From JAHCHG01 sp041745765 (GTDB lineage: Bacteria > Acidobacteriota > Blastocatellia > Pyrinomonadales > Pyrinomonadaceae), in the NCBI GenBank assembly GCA_041745765.1, contig JBGTIH010000094.1, positions 62,001 through 126,000 of the forward strand: a stretch of DNA of 64,000 nucleotides, read 5' to 3'. How positions within the stretch are numbered: position 1 is the stretch's first letter; each line of letters opens with the position of its first letter. Made by a program: the position numbers and the translations under genes. This document shows positions 45,031 through 53,976 of this stretch, one piece after another. The notes below the pieces were generated by a model. It saw nothing but the letters and a program-made list of their open reading frames with translations. It made no database searches and was not told where the DNA came from.

Positions 45031-46158
45031 ATGTTGATCGGAGTCCCGAAAGAATCGCAAAAGGGCGAAAATCGTGTCGCTATGATCCCTTTTCACGTTA
45101 AAAAACTGATTCAACTCGGAGCGCAAATTCAGATTGAAGAGGATTCGGGCAAAAACGCCGGATTTTCCGATGAAGAATACATCGAAGCGGGCGCAGCAAT
45201 TATCTCAGACCGTGCAGAATTATTGAAATCCTCCGATATTTTCCTGCGTTTAGGCAACCCGCCGAAAGACGAAATCGAAAAATTAAAGAAAAATTCCATT
45301 CAAATCAGCTTTCTCGACCCTTTTAATGAACGAGAGTTAATTGAAGAATTAAAACAAAACAAAATAACGGCAATCAGTATGGAAATGATTCCGCGCACGA
45401 CGCGGGCGCAGAAAATGGACGCGCTCAGCTCGCAGGCGAATCTCGCCGGTTATGTCATGGTTTTGCTCGCTGCCGAAAAATTGCCGCGAATCCTGCCGAT
45501 GATGATGACTCCCGCCGGAACTCTGAAACCGGCAAATCTTTTCGTGATCGGTGTCGGTGTTGCAGGACTTCAGGCAATTGCGACGGCAAAGCGTTTAGGT
45601 GCAAAGGTTACGGCTTTCGACACACGCGCCGTTACGTCTGAACAGGTCAGATCGCTCGGCGCAAAATTCCTCGAAATTGACCTCGGCGAAACCGGACAAA
45701 CCAAAGACGGCTACGCGGTCGAACTAACGTCCGAACAGCTCGACAAACAAAAACAAGCGCAAAAAGAACAGATTGCTAAATCCGATATAGTCATTACGAC
45801 CGCGCAGGTTTTCGGACGCAAACCGCCCGTTTTAATTACCAGAGATATGATTCCCGAAATGCAGAAAGGTTCGGTCATCGTTGATATGGCGGCGGAAACG
45901 GGTGGCAATGTCGAAGGCTCGGTCGGCGGAAAAACCATTGATTTTGAAGGCGTTACAATCATCGGCAACGGCAATTGGGCAAATTTCGTCGCCCGCGATG
46001 CCAGTCAGATGTATTCGTCGAATCTTTATAATTTACTGGAAGAATTTTGGGACAAGGAAAAAAAGGAATTTAAACTGAATCTGGAAGACGAGATTTTGCA
46101 GGGCTGCGTCATCACAAATCAAGGCGAGATTATCAATGATCGAATAAAAAATCTATAA
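45031..46158 (+). CDS. pntA: NAD(P) transhydrogenase subunit alpha, part 1
   Basis: 375 residues with a good ribosome-binding site (ggagg). The cytoplasmic NAD(H)-binding domain I of proton-pumping transhydrogenase. Motifs: GVPKESQKGENRVAMIP at the start, SQANLAGYVMVL, the Rossmann loop GVGVAGLQAIATAKRLGA, and ETGGNVEGSV near the C-terminus. The subunit is split in bacteria of the Rhodospirillum type: this gene lacks the membrane part, which is encoded next. Confidence 0.95.
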   Translation: MLIGVPKESQKGENRVAMIPFHVKKLIQLGAQIQIEEDSGKNAGFSDEEYIEAGAAIISDRAELLKSSDIFLRLGNPPKDEIEKLKKNSIQISFLDPFNERELIEELKQNKITAISMEMIPRTTRAQKMDALSSQANLAGYVMVLLAAEKLPRILPMMMTPAGTLKPANLFVIGVGVAGLQAIATAKRLGAKVTAFDTRAVTSEQVRSLGAKFLEIDLGETGQTKDGYAVELTSEQLDKQKQAQKEQIAKSDIVITTAQVFGRKPPVLITRDMIPEMQKGSVIVDMAAETGGNVEGSVGGKTIDFEGVTIIGNGNWANFVARDASQMYSSNLYNLLEEFWDKEKKEFKLNLEDEILQGCVITNQGEIINDRIKNL

Positions 46159-46176
46159 AATAAGGAGAATAAAACC

Positions 46177-46467
46177 GTGGAAGCCGTATTTTTAACATTT
46201 ATCTTGATGCTCTCGATTTTTTTGGGTTTCGAGCTTATCAACAAAGTTCCGGCATCTCTGCATACGCCTCTAATGTCGGGCGCAAACGCGATTTCGGGAA
46301 TTACGCTGGTCGGCGCGGTTATTTCGGCAGGCGAAGGAAATAATAACTTCACGATCATTCTCGGAACTTTAGCGGTTGTTTTTGCAACGGTCAATGTCGT
46401 CGGCGGTTATCTCGTAACGGATCGAATGCTGGCGATGTTCAAGAAAAAAACAGGCGGTGCAAAATAA
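46177..46467 (+). CDS. NAD(P) transhydrogenase subunit alpha, part 2 (membrane)
   Basis: 96 residues from a GTG start preceded by aaggag. Three membrane helices (FILMLSIFLGFELI, ITLVGAVISAG, TLAVVFATVNVVGGYLV), including the conserved HTPLMSGANAISGI segment. Forms the proton channel together with PntB. Its stop codon overlaps the pntB start (TAATG). Confidence 0.93.
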   Translation: MEAVFLTFILMLSIFLGFELINKVPASLHTPLMSGANAISGITLVGAVISAGEGNNNFTIILGTLAVVFATVNVVGGYLVTDRMLAMFKKKTGGAK

Positions 46468-47831
46468 TGGATATTGTTTTGCTGATAAATCTGGCTTATG
46501 TGGCGGCGGCTGTTCTTTTCATTTACGGACTAAAAAATCTCGGTTCGCCCGCTACGGCGCGCCGCGGAAATTTGCTTTCATCAATTGGAATGCTGATTGC
46601 CGTCATCGTAACTCTTTTAGACAGACAAATTCTCGATTTTAAATGGATTCTGCTCGGCATTGTAATCGGTTCAATCATCGGTGCAATCGCGGCGCGCACC
46701 GTCGCAATGACGGCGATGCCGGAAATGGTCGCGCTCTTGACCGGTTCGGGCGGTTTATCGAGTCTTTTAGTCGGGTTTGCCGCAATTTTTCTCGGCACAA
46801 ATACGACATTTACACTCGTTACGATCATTCTTTCGATCCTAATCGGCGGCGTAACATTTACGGGAAGCATCGTCGCCTGGGGAAAATTGAGCGAGAAAAT
46901 CTCCGGAAAGCCCGTTTTATTCAGCGGTCAGCAGATTTTTAATGCCGTTTTAGTTTTAGCAATTATCGTTTGCGGAGTTTTATTTATATTACAGCCTGAA
47001 AATCTGTTTTATATTTACATTGTCATCGCTCTGGCATTTTTGCTCGGCATAATGGTCGTCATACCGATTGGCGGCGCGGATATGCCGGTCGTTATTTCGC
47101 TTTTAAACAGTTATTCGGGATTAGCGGCGTGCGCGGCGGGTTTTGCGATCAACAATATAATTTTAATCGTCGCCGGTTCGCTCGTCGGCGCAAGCGGCAT
47201 AATTTTAACGCAGATTATGTGCAAAGCGATGAACCGTTCCCTTTCCAATGTTCTGTTCAGCGGTTTCGGTTCGGTCAAACAACTTGCCGGAAAGGTCGAA
47301 GGCGAAGTTAAAGCACTTTCTGCCGAAGATGCTTTTTATATTTTGGAAGCTGCTTCGAGCGTTCTAATCGTTCCGGGTTACGGTCTGGCAGTCGCGCAAG
47401 CGCAGCACGTCGTCAAAGAATTACAGGAAATTCTGGAAAAAAACGGCGCGGAAGTTTTCTACGCGATTCATCCGGTCGCCGGACGGATGCCGGGACATAT
47501 GAACGTCCTTTTAGCCGAAGCCGACGTTTCATACGATCTTTTGCTTGAAATGGATCAGGCAAATCCGCGTATGGAATCGTTTGATGTAGCGATGGTTATC
47601 GGCGCAAATGATGTCGTCAATCCCGATGCAAGAGAAAATGAAACGAGTCCGATTTACGGAATGCCGATCATTAATGTTGATTACGCGCAGACGGTTTTCG
47701 TCCTCAAACGCTCGATGGCTTCGGGTTTTGCCGGAATTGAAAATCCGCTCTTTTTCAAACCGAACACGCGGATGCTTTTCGGCGATGCGAAGGAGTCAAT
47801 CAGTTCCGTGATTCGTGAATTCAGCAGTTAA
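46467..47831 (+). CDS. pntB: NAD(P) transhydrogenase subunit beta
   Basis: 454 residues. About nine membrane helices form the rest of the proton channel, then a cytoplasmic NADP(H)-binding domain III (about 275-454) with VPGYGLAVAQAQHVV, HPVAGRMPGHMNVLLAEA, and GANDVVNPDARE. The complex uses the proton gradient to make NADPH from NADH. Last gene of the three-gene transhydrogenase operon. Confidence 0.96.
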   Translation: MDIVLLINLAYVAAAVLFIYGLKNLGSPATARRGNLLSSIGMLIAVIVTLLDRQILDFKWILLGIVIGSIIGAIAARTVAMTAMPEMVALLTGSGGLSSLLVGFAAIFLGTNTTFTLVTIILSILIGGVTFTGSIVAWGKLSEKISGKPVLFSGQQIFNAVLVLAIIVCGVLFILQPENLFYIYIVIALAFLLGIMVVIPIGGADMPVVISLLNSYSGLAACAAGFAINNIILIVAGSLVGASGIILTQIMCKAMNRSLSNVLFSGFGSVKQLAGKVEGEVKALSAEDAFYILEAASSVLIVPGYGLAVAQAQHVVKELQEILEKNGAEVFYAIHPVAGRMPGHMNVLLAEADVSYDLLLEMDQANPRMESFDVAMVIGANDVVNPDARENETSPIYGMPIINVDYAQTVFVLKRSMASGFAGIENPLFFKPNTRMLFGDAKESISSVIREFSS

Positions 47832-47903
47832 AATTTTTACTGCGTTTTGTTGTTTCGGCAAATTCGATTAAAATTTAATTTTGAATGAGAAGGAGTTAAA
47901 TTT

Positions 47904-48206
47904 ATGCCGAATTCAATATCAGATTTGCTCGAACCGGTCAGCCATCGTCAAAATCGTTTGTGTGTTAAAAACACGGCAACGACAGTTCACAGCATTGCCC
48001 GTTGGTGGCGAACCGGAATGTCTGCGGATGAAATAGCTGAAGAATTCCCGCATCTGACACTTGCCGGAGTTCACGCGGCACTTGCCTTTTACTTTGCCAA
48101 TCGTGAAAAATTGGACAAAGAAATCGAAAAAGATATTGCTGAAGAAAAAAGACTTCTAAAAATGCACTCAAAAACCTTTGATAAACCTGTTAAGGAAGCC
48201 GCCTGA
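47904..48206 (+). CDS. DUF433 family antitoxin-like protein
   Basis: 100 residues with a gaaggag site. DUF433 motif: winged-helix-type core with SIARWWRTGMSADEIAEEFPHLTLAGVHAALAFYF. DUF433 proteins are VapB-like antitoxins paired with a PIN-like DUF5615 toxin. The next gene overlaps by one base (TGATG), giving translational coupling, the usual order antitoxin then toxin. Confidence 0.88.
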   Translation: MPNSISDLLEPVSHRQNRLCVKNTATTVHSIARWWRTGMSADEIAEEFPHLTLAGVHAALAFYFANREKLDKEIEKDIAEEKRLLKMHSKTFDKPVKEAA

Positions 48207-48562
48207 TGCGAATCAAACTTTTCCTGGATGAAGATTCTCAAAGTTCAAGTTTAATTTCAGCACTTCGATTGCACGATGTTGATGTCTTGACAGTCAACGA
48301 AACAAATCGCAACGGCTTGACCGATGAATCTCAACTCGATTTTGCTTCGGCTGAAAACCGTGTAATTTATACATACAATGTCGGGGATTTTTTCCAATTG
48401 CACACAGAATATCTGACAAACGGAAAGACACATAACGGATTTATCATCGGAGAACAAGACCGTTACAATATAGGCGAGCAAATGCGTCGTCTTTTAAGAA
48501 TTATCGAATTTGTTTCACCAGATGAAACAGAAAATCAAATATTTTTTATCAGTAATTTTTAG
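48206..48562 (+). CDS. DUF5615 PIN-like toxin
   Basis: 118 residues. The N-terminal KLFLDEDSQSSSLISALRLHDVDV and NRVIYTYNVGDF match the degenerate PIN fold of DUF5615, with acidic residues at the metal site (LDED, TYNVGDF). Probably an RNA-cutting toxin neutralised by the DUF433 partner upstream. The asnS start lies only 7 bp downstream of the stop. Confidence 0.88.
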   Translation: MRIKLFLDEDSQSSSLISALRLHDVDVLTVNETNRNGLTDESQLDFASAENRVIYTYNVGDFFQLHTEYLTNGKTHNGFIIGEQDRYNIGEQMRRLLRIIEFVSPDETENQIFFISNF

Positions 48563-48569
48563 TTATTTT

Positions 48570-49883
48570 ATGAATCAAACATATATCAACGAATTAAAAA
48601 ATCATATCGGCGAAGAAGTTACCTTAAAAGGCTGGCTTTATAACTCGCGTTCGAGCGGAAAACTGGTTTTTCTGCAACTCCGCGACGGTACGGGCATTGT
48701 TCAATGCGTCGTTTTCAAACCGAATAACGAAGAACTTTACGAAAGCGCGAAATCGCTCGGACAGGAATCTTCGATCATCGTTACGGGAAATGTCAAGGAA
48801 GACGACCGCTCTTCAATCGGCGTCGAATTGGACGTTACGGGTTTGGAAGTTATTCAAAACGCTTCGGAATATCCGATCACGCCGAAGGAACACGGCACGG
48901 AATTTCTGATGGACAATCGTCATTTGTGGATTCGTTCCAAAAAACAGCACGCCGTTTTGCGCGTTCGCCATACTGTCATCAAAGCGACACGAGATTTCTT
49001 TGACGACAACGGTTTTATTTTGGCAGATACGCCGATTTTCACGCCCGCCGCTTGCGAAGGCACGACGACACTCTTTGAAGTTGATTATTTTGAAGACGAC
49101 AAAGCGTATCTGACGCAAAGCGGACAGCTTTATAACGAAGCGACCGCCGCCGCTTTCGGCAGAAGTTACGCTTTCGGTCCAGTTTTCCGCGCCGAAAAAT
49201 CAAAAACTCGCCGCCACCTGACGGAATTCTGGATGGTTGAACCGGAAATGGCTTACGCGCAATTGGACGATGTGATGAATTGGGGCGAAAAATTAATAAA
49301 ATTTATCGTCGAGAGAGTTTTAGCCGATCGCCGCGATGAATTAACGGTTTTAGAACGCGATATTTCCAAACTCGAAGCGATTATTGCCGAAGATTTCCCG
49401 CGCGTTCATTACGATGCTGCGGTAAAAATCTTAAAAGAAGGTTTTGAAAAAGGCGAACTCGAAAACGATTTCGAATGGGGCGGAGATTTCGGTGCGCCGG
49501 ACGAAACATATATTTCCAAACAATTCGACGCGCCCGTTTTCGTGCATCATTTCCCTGCCGTGATCAAAGCCTTTTATTTTGAACGCGACAAGGAACGACC
49601 GGAATTGGCTTTAGGCGCAGACCTGCTCGCCCCCGAAGGTTATGGCGAAATCATCGGCGGCGGCGAACGCGCTTTTGACCTCGATTTTATCGAACAACAG
49701 ATCGAAGCACACAATTTGCCCAAAGAATCGTTTGAATGGTACTTAGATCTACGTAGATTCGGCGCAGTTCCGCACGCCGGTTTCGGAATGGGCATCGAAC
49801 GTGCCACGGCTTGGATGTGCGGCATTGAACACGTCCGCGAAACAATTCCCTTTCCGCGTATGCTTTACCGATTGAAACCTTAA
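48570..49883 (+). CDS. asnS: Asparaginyl-tRNA synthetase
   Basis: 437 residues from the ATG at 48570; a longer frame would overlap the toxin gene. Class II synthetase: N-terminal OB-fold (VTLKGWLYNSRSSGKLVFLQLRDGT, split by reading), motif 2 PVFRAEKSKTRRHLTEFWMVEPE and motif 3 HAGFGMGIERATAWMCG. The end EHVRETIPFPRMLYRLKP is typical. Charges tRNA-Asn. It follows the toxin-antitoxin pair with no gap for its own strong promoter. Confidence 0.96.
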   Translation: MNQTYINELKNHIGEEVTLKGWLYNSRSSGKLVFLQLRDGTGIVQCVVFKPNNEELYESAKSLGQESSIIVTGNVKEDDRSSIGVELDVTGLEVIQNASEYPITPKEHGTEFLMDNRHLWIRSKKQHAVLRVRHTVIKATRDFFDDNGFILADTPIFTPAACEGTTTLFEVDYFEDDKAYLTQSGQLYNEATAAAFGRSYAFGPVFRAEKSKTRRHLTEFWMVEPEMAYAQLDDVMNWGEKLIKFIVERVLADRRDELTVLERDISKLEAIIAEDFPRVHYDAAVKILKEGFEKGELENDFEWGGDFGAPDETYISKQFDAPVFVHHFPAVIKAFYFERDKERPELALGADLLAPEGYGEIIGGGERAFDLDFIEQQIEAHNLPKESFEWYLDLRRFGAVPHAGFGMGIERATAWMCGIEHVRETIPFPRMLYRLKP

Positions 49884-49932
49884 TTTCTTAAAAAATGTGA
49901 GTATTGGATAAGAATTCTTCACCGCTGAAACG

Positions 49933-50018
49933 CTGAGGCGCAGAGTTTTTTTTAGCAGATTTGCTCAAAATTGATATGAATGTTGCTTGATACTTATTTA
50001 TGATTCTCTGCGCCTCAG
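49933..50018. repeat. Inverted repeat of the CTGAGGCGCAGAG type
   Basis: ctgaggcgcagag (49933-49945) and its exact inverse (50006-50018) flank a 60-bp AT-rich loop. Similarity extends outward to accgc-gaaac on both sides. Lies in the gap between asnS and a phosphodiesterase gene. Confidence 0.7.
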
Positions 50019-50120
50019 TAGTTCCGCGGTTTAGTATTTTCTCACCCAACACTCTCATTAAAAAGAGTATTTTTCAATTTTGTTCAGCTTCTGTAACACT
50101 CATTTATTATCCTGAATACT

Positions 50121-51365
50121 ATGAACCACAAAAATAAAATTATCTCGGCAGTTCTGTTTATTTTCGTTTTATTTAATTTTTTAACGGCTCAGAACAACCC
50201 TGTAAAAGATTTAGAACCGACCGTTATTTTAATCTCGCTTGATGGGTTTCGGTATGATTATTTAGACAAATATAAACCGCCGACTTTGACGAAACTGGCA
50301 AAAAAAGGAGTTCGTGCCAAATGGTTAATTCCTTCGTTTCCGACCAAAACCTTTCCGAATCATTATTCAGTTGCCACGGGACTTTATCCCGAAAATCACG
50401 GCATAATCGAGAATAATATTTTTGATTTCGATACGGTTTTCTCGCTCGGAAAGCGCGAAGAAGTGCAGAATTCGCGCTGGTGGCTCGGCGAACCGATCTG
50501 GGTTACGGCGGAAAAACAAGGACAACGCGCCGGAGCGTTTTTCTTTCCCGGAACCGAAGCCGAAATCAAAGGAGTTCGCCCGACATTTTGGAAAACTTAC
50601 GACGGAGATATTCCGAATGAAACTCGCGTTGATACGATCTTGAGTTGGTTTGATCTGCCCGCCGCACAACGTCCGACAATCTACACACTTTATTTTTCTG
50701 ATGTTGACGATGCGGGGCATAGATTTTCACCCGATTCGGATGAAAACAAACAAGCAGTTTTGACGGTTGACAGAAATTTAAAACGTCTGGTTGAGGGTTT
50801 GAAAAAACGCAAGATTGATAAAAAAGTAAATCTGATAATTACTTCGGATCACGGAATGGCAACCGTAAAACCCGAAAACTCAATAGTTATGGACGATTTT
50901 TATGATGAGGAAACACTTGAAAGAATTCTTTGGACGGGCGAGATCGTCCAGATTTTTCCAAAAGACGGTTATGTAAATCAAATCAACGAAAATCTTAAAT
51001 CTATCGAAAATGCGCGATGCTGGTTGAAATCTGAAATTCCCGCGCGGCTGCATTATCAAAAAAGTCCGCGCATCGCACCGATTATTTGCACGGCAGATGA
51101 AGGTTGGTATTTAACGAACAATAAGAGATTGGAAGAAAGGAAAAAACGGTCTGATTACGGCAAAGTTTGGGGAGCGCACGGTTATGACAACCAATATCAA
51201 TCAATGCAGGCAACATTTATCGCGCACGGAAACGCTTTTAAAAAAGGAAAAACCGTCGAACCGTTTGAAAACATTCAGATTTATAATCTGATGTGTAAAA
51301 TTTTAGGTTTAAAACCTGCTCCGAATGATGGCAATTTTGAAAAAGTTAAAGAACTTCTAAAATAA
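50121..51365 (+). CDS. Secreted type I phosphodiesterase / nucleotide pyrophosphatase (NPP-like)
   Basis: 414 residues. Signal sequence about residues 6-22, ending FLTAQ. Metal and catalytic residues of the NPP group: ISLDGFR (Asp), the nucleophile Thr in FPTKTFPNHYS, FSDVDDAGHRF, TSDHGMATV and GAHGYDN. These enzymes cut nucleotide or phospholipid phosphodiester bonds outside the cytoplasm using two zinc ions. Convergent with the acylase gene across a nested palindrome. Confidence 0.92.
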   Translation: MNHKNKIISAVLFIFVLFNFLTAQNNPVKDLEPTVILISLDGFRYDYLDKYKPPTLTKLAKKGVRAKWLIPSFPTKTFPNHYSVATGLYPENHGIIENNIFDFDTVFSLGKREEVQNSRWWLGEPIWVTAEKQGQRAGAFFFPGTEAEIKGVRPTFWKTYDGDIPNETRVDTILSWFDLPAAQRPTIYTLYFSDVDDAGHRFSPDSDENKQAVLTVDRNLKRLVEGLKKRKIDKKVNLIITSDHGMATVKPENSIVMDDFYDEETLERILWTGEIVQIFPKDGYVNQINENLKSIENARCWLKSEIPARLHYQKSPRIAPIICTADEGWYLTNNKRLEERKKRSDYGKVWGAHGYDNQYQSMQATFIAHGNAFKKGKTVEPFENIQIYNLMCKILGLKPAPNDGNFEKVKELLK

Positions 51366-51372
51366 TATTTAT

Positions 51373-51528
51373 TATGCGAATCAAGAGTTGAATTCTTCGA
51401 TAATCGGTTAAATTCTTCTCTTTGCGTTCTTTGCGTCTATGCGTGAGTAGTGGTTTCACGCAAAGACGCAAAGAACGCAAAGGAAAATCAAATTATCGCA
51501 GCATTTATTTTAACTTTTGATTCGCATA
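51373..51528. repeat. Nested inverted repeats (outer 12 bp, inner 27 bp)
   Basis: Outer: tatgcgaatcaa (51373-51384) and ttgattcgcata (51517-51528). Inner: 27-bp arms 51420-51446 and 51456-51482, one mismatch, made of gcgttctttgcg-type units. Between two convergent genes it may act as a bidirectional terminator, but the inner arms look like an interspersed repeat. Confidence 0.75.
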
Positions 51529-51532
51529 AGTT

Positions 51533-53905
51533 TTATTTACCCGATAAAACTAAAATTTCTTTTGAAGCTTTTTCGACTGCGGCTTTGGAAAATGGGAAAA
51601 CAGGTGTATTTCCTGATTTCCAGCTTTCCAACTGATCTTTAAAGTGCGGCGATTTTGGAATTCCGCTCTGTCCGAGCGTGATGACGAGACGCGTTTTGTC
51701 CCATTCGCCGGGCGACGCGATAAACCGCATCGAAACCGCCGCACCTACGTTCGGAGTCGAAGATCCGCCGTAATAATCAAACGGTTCGAATGCAAAAAGC
51801 GCACCGATCAAAGGAGCTTGAGCGAGCGGATGGCTGAACCTGAATTGCGAAGATTTTCCAAAAAGCCATTTAGATTCATCCGCGCCGAATTTTTTCGTCA
51901 GATTTTCCCGCGCCGTTTTGTCGGATTCGAGTAAAAGCGTTTTATAATCGGCAAATTCCTTCGGCAGCCAGTTGGCAGGTTTTTCCCGGACAAGCCAATC
52001 AATAAATGAATTTTGCATTGACCAGCGGTAAGTTTCGGCTTTCTCCTTGCCCAAATTTCCGATTAGAACCTTTTCCAAAAAAGCGCGGCGCATTTCCAAA
52101 ATCACCATTGCGGCTCTCGAATCGGCAGAATTTTTCCCATCCCAACCTTTCAAAACCGCCAGAGTTTCGGGACTTGCGGATTGTGTATTGATAATTTCAC
52201 GTGCAAAATTCGAGTAGGAAATGCTGAAAATATCTTTTTGTATATCCATCGAATCATTGACCGTCATTTTTGAATTATTTTGAATCAATTGACGGATTCG
52301 CAACGCGCGATACGGATCGGCAAAACTGCGACCGAGAAAATATTTATAATTGTCGCCCGCGAGCCGTTGATTAGCCGTAACGATAAAACCTTCTGGCGGA
52401 TTAAAACTGTTCGGCAATTCTTCAAACGGAATATAGCCCGTCCATTTTCCTTCATTTTTTGCGCCGTCGTTCGGAAAACTGCCGTCGCCGGAACTTCGGA
52501 TCGGAATTTTCCCGCCGTTGTGAAAACCGATATTTCCCTTAATATCGGCGTAGATGAAATTCTGGGTCGCGCCGCCGTAAGTTTTTATTGCAGATTTGAA
52601 TTCGTCCCAATTCTTCGCGCGATTCAATAAATAAAACGCTTCAAAGTCATTATTTTTCGCGTCGAGTGCCGTCCATTTAAGCGCAAGTTTTTCGCTGCCG
52701 TCGTCTTGTATTATAACGCCGTCATCGGTTTCATAAACAACGAGTTTCACTATGTCGGTTTCAGGTTTGAGCAGATTTTGGCGCACTCTTATTTCTTCAT
52801 TTCTGACTTTCGCATTTTGCCAGGCGTTTGCGATTTGAAATTGATTTTTGTCATTAAATCTTTTGATATAAAGGTCTTGCACATCGGGACCGAGATTGGT
52901 CGCGCCCCATGCAATAAATTCGTTATGACCGAGAACAATGCCCGGAACGCCCGGAAATGTTACGCCCGACACTCTGGTTTGCGGCGTTGAAAGATGCGTC
53001 AAATACCAGATCGAAGGCGCGGACGCATCCAGATGCGGGTCATTCGCCAGAATCGGCTTGCCGTCCAGAGTGCGTTTTCCTGAAATCACCCAATTATTGC
53101 TCGCCGCGTTAAATTCCTGATAAAACCCGATTTGTTCGAGCGAAGATTTTCTGATTGCTTCGTCTTTTTCGGCAAAAGCATAAAATTTATCAATAAATTC
53201 GGAATCAAACGAACTTTGAACTTTGAACTTTGAACTTTGAACTTTTTTCTCGTTATCCTTTCCGACAACCAGCACGTCAAACGGCGTTTTTTCGATAAAT
53301 AATTGGTCGTATTTTTCCTTCGGCAAGTCTTTGAATTTCGCTCTGGTTGCGTCTTGATGCCAACTCGTACTTAAAGCGTCGGCTAAAATCTTGCCGATAA
53401 TCAAAGAATCGGTCGCCTTCCAGGGTTCGGGCTGGTATTGCAGAACATTAAATTCCGGCGGCATCGAATCTTTGTCGAGCGTGGCGATAAAAGCATTTAC
53501 GCCGCGCGCGTAATTGTCCAGAACGCTCTTGAATTCGGGCGAAAAATTTCGGTAAGATTCTTCGACAACCGCCTGAAAACCGAATCTGCGCCAGCGTTTA
53601 TCGCGATCGAGCGCGGCATTTCCGAAAAGCTCCGCCGTGCGCCCGCTCGCCACGCGGCGGTATAAATCCATCTGCCAGAGCCGGTCGCTCGCTGTCACGA
53701 ATCCCTGCACGAAATACAAATCGGCATCATTGTTGGCTTCGATATACGGAATCGAACGCGCATCTTTTCTGACGGTAACTTTTTCTTTAAGTCCCGCAAT
53801 CATCAGAGTTTTTTCAACCGGCGGCTCGACCGTCTGGGCATAACACGCCGTTGAAAAAAATATAACTACTAAAAGAACCGTCAAATATTTATCGAAAATT
53901 TTCAT
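51533..53905 (-). CDS. Penicillin acylase family protein (Ntn hydrolase)
   Basis: 790 residues. Signal peptide about 1-23 (ACYAQ). The precursor is cut into two chains at the nucleophile Ser269, seen as NAASNNWVISG; upstream is the alpha chain with FVTASDRLWQMDLYRR, downstream the beta chain with GKPILANDPHLD and GVTFPGVPGIVLGHN. Family members hydrolyse penicillins, acyl-homoserine lactones or other amides; the substrate cannot be told from the sequence. Residues about 220-232 (KKVQSSKFKVQSS) come from an in-frame heptamer array located just before the self-cleavage site. Confidence 0.93.
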   Translation of the reverse strand: MKIFDKYLTVLLVVIFFSTACYAQTVEPPVEKTLMIAGLKEKVTVRKDARSIPYIEANNDADLYFVQGFVTASDRLWQMDLYRRVASGRTAELFGNAALDRDKRWRRFGFQAVVEESYRNFSPEFKSVLDNYARGVNAFIATLDKDSMPPEFNVLQYQPEPWKATDSLIIGKILADALSTSWHQDATRAKFKDLPKEKYDQLFIEKTPFDVLVVGKDNEKKVQSSKFKVQSSFDSEFIDKFYAFAEKDEAIRKSSLEQIGFYQEFNAASNNWVISGKRTLDGKPILANDPHLDASAPSIWYLTHLSTPQTRVSGVTFPGVPGIVLGHNEFIAWGATNLGPDVQDLYIKRFNDKNQFQIANAWQNAKVRNEEIRVRQNLLKPETDIVKLVVYETDDGVIIQDDGSEKLALKWTALDAKNNDFEAFYLLNRAKNWDEFKSAIKTYGGATQNFIYADIKGNIGFHNGGKIPIRSSGDGSFPNDGAKNEGKWTGYIPFEELPNSFNPPEGFIVTANQRLAGDNYKYFLGRSFADPYRALRIRQLIQNNSKMTVNDSMDIQKDIFSISYSNFAREIINTQSASPETLAVLKGWDGKNSADSRAAMVILEMRRAFLEKVLIGNLGKEKAETYRWSMQNSFIDWLVREKPANWLPKEFADYKTLLLESDKTARENLTKKFGADESKWLFGKSSQFRFSHPLAQAPLIGALFAFEPFDYYGGSSTPNVGAAVSMRFIASPGEWDKTRLVITLGQSGIPKSPHFKDQLESWKSGNTPVFPFSKAAVEKASKEILVLSGK
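53212..53246. repeat. Heptamer tandem repeat inside the acylase gene (AACTTTG x4 + AACTTTT)
   Basis: Four copies of aactttg and a fifth variant, identical in unit and copy number to the array at 19674-19708 in the pseudopilin leader. Confidence 0.88.
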
Positions 53906-53976
53906 ATTTTATTATCTGCTTCTGATTTTTTCTCAATTTCCTTCAGATATATTTGAATTTCATTTTATCATTTCAA

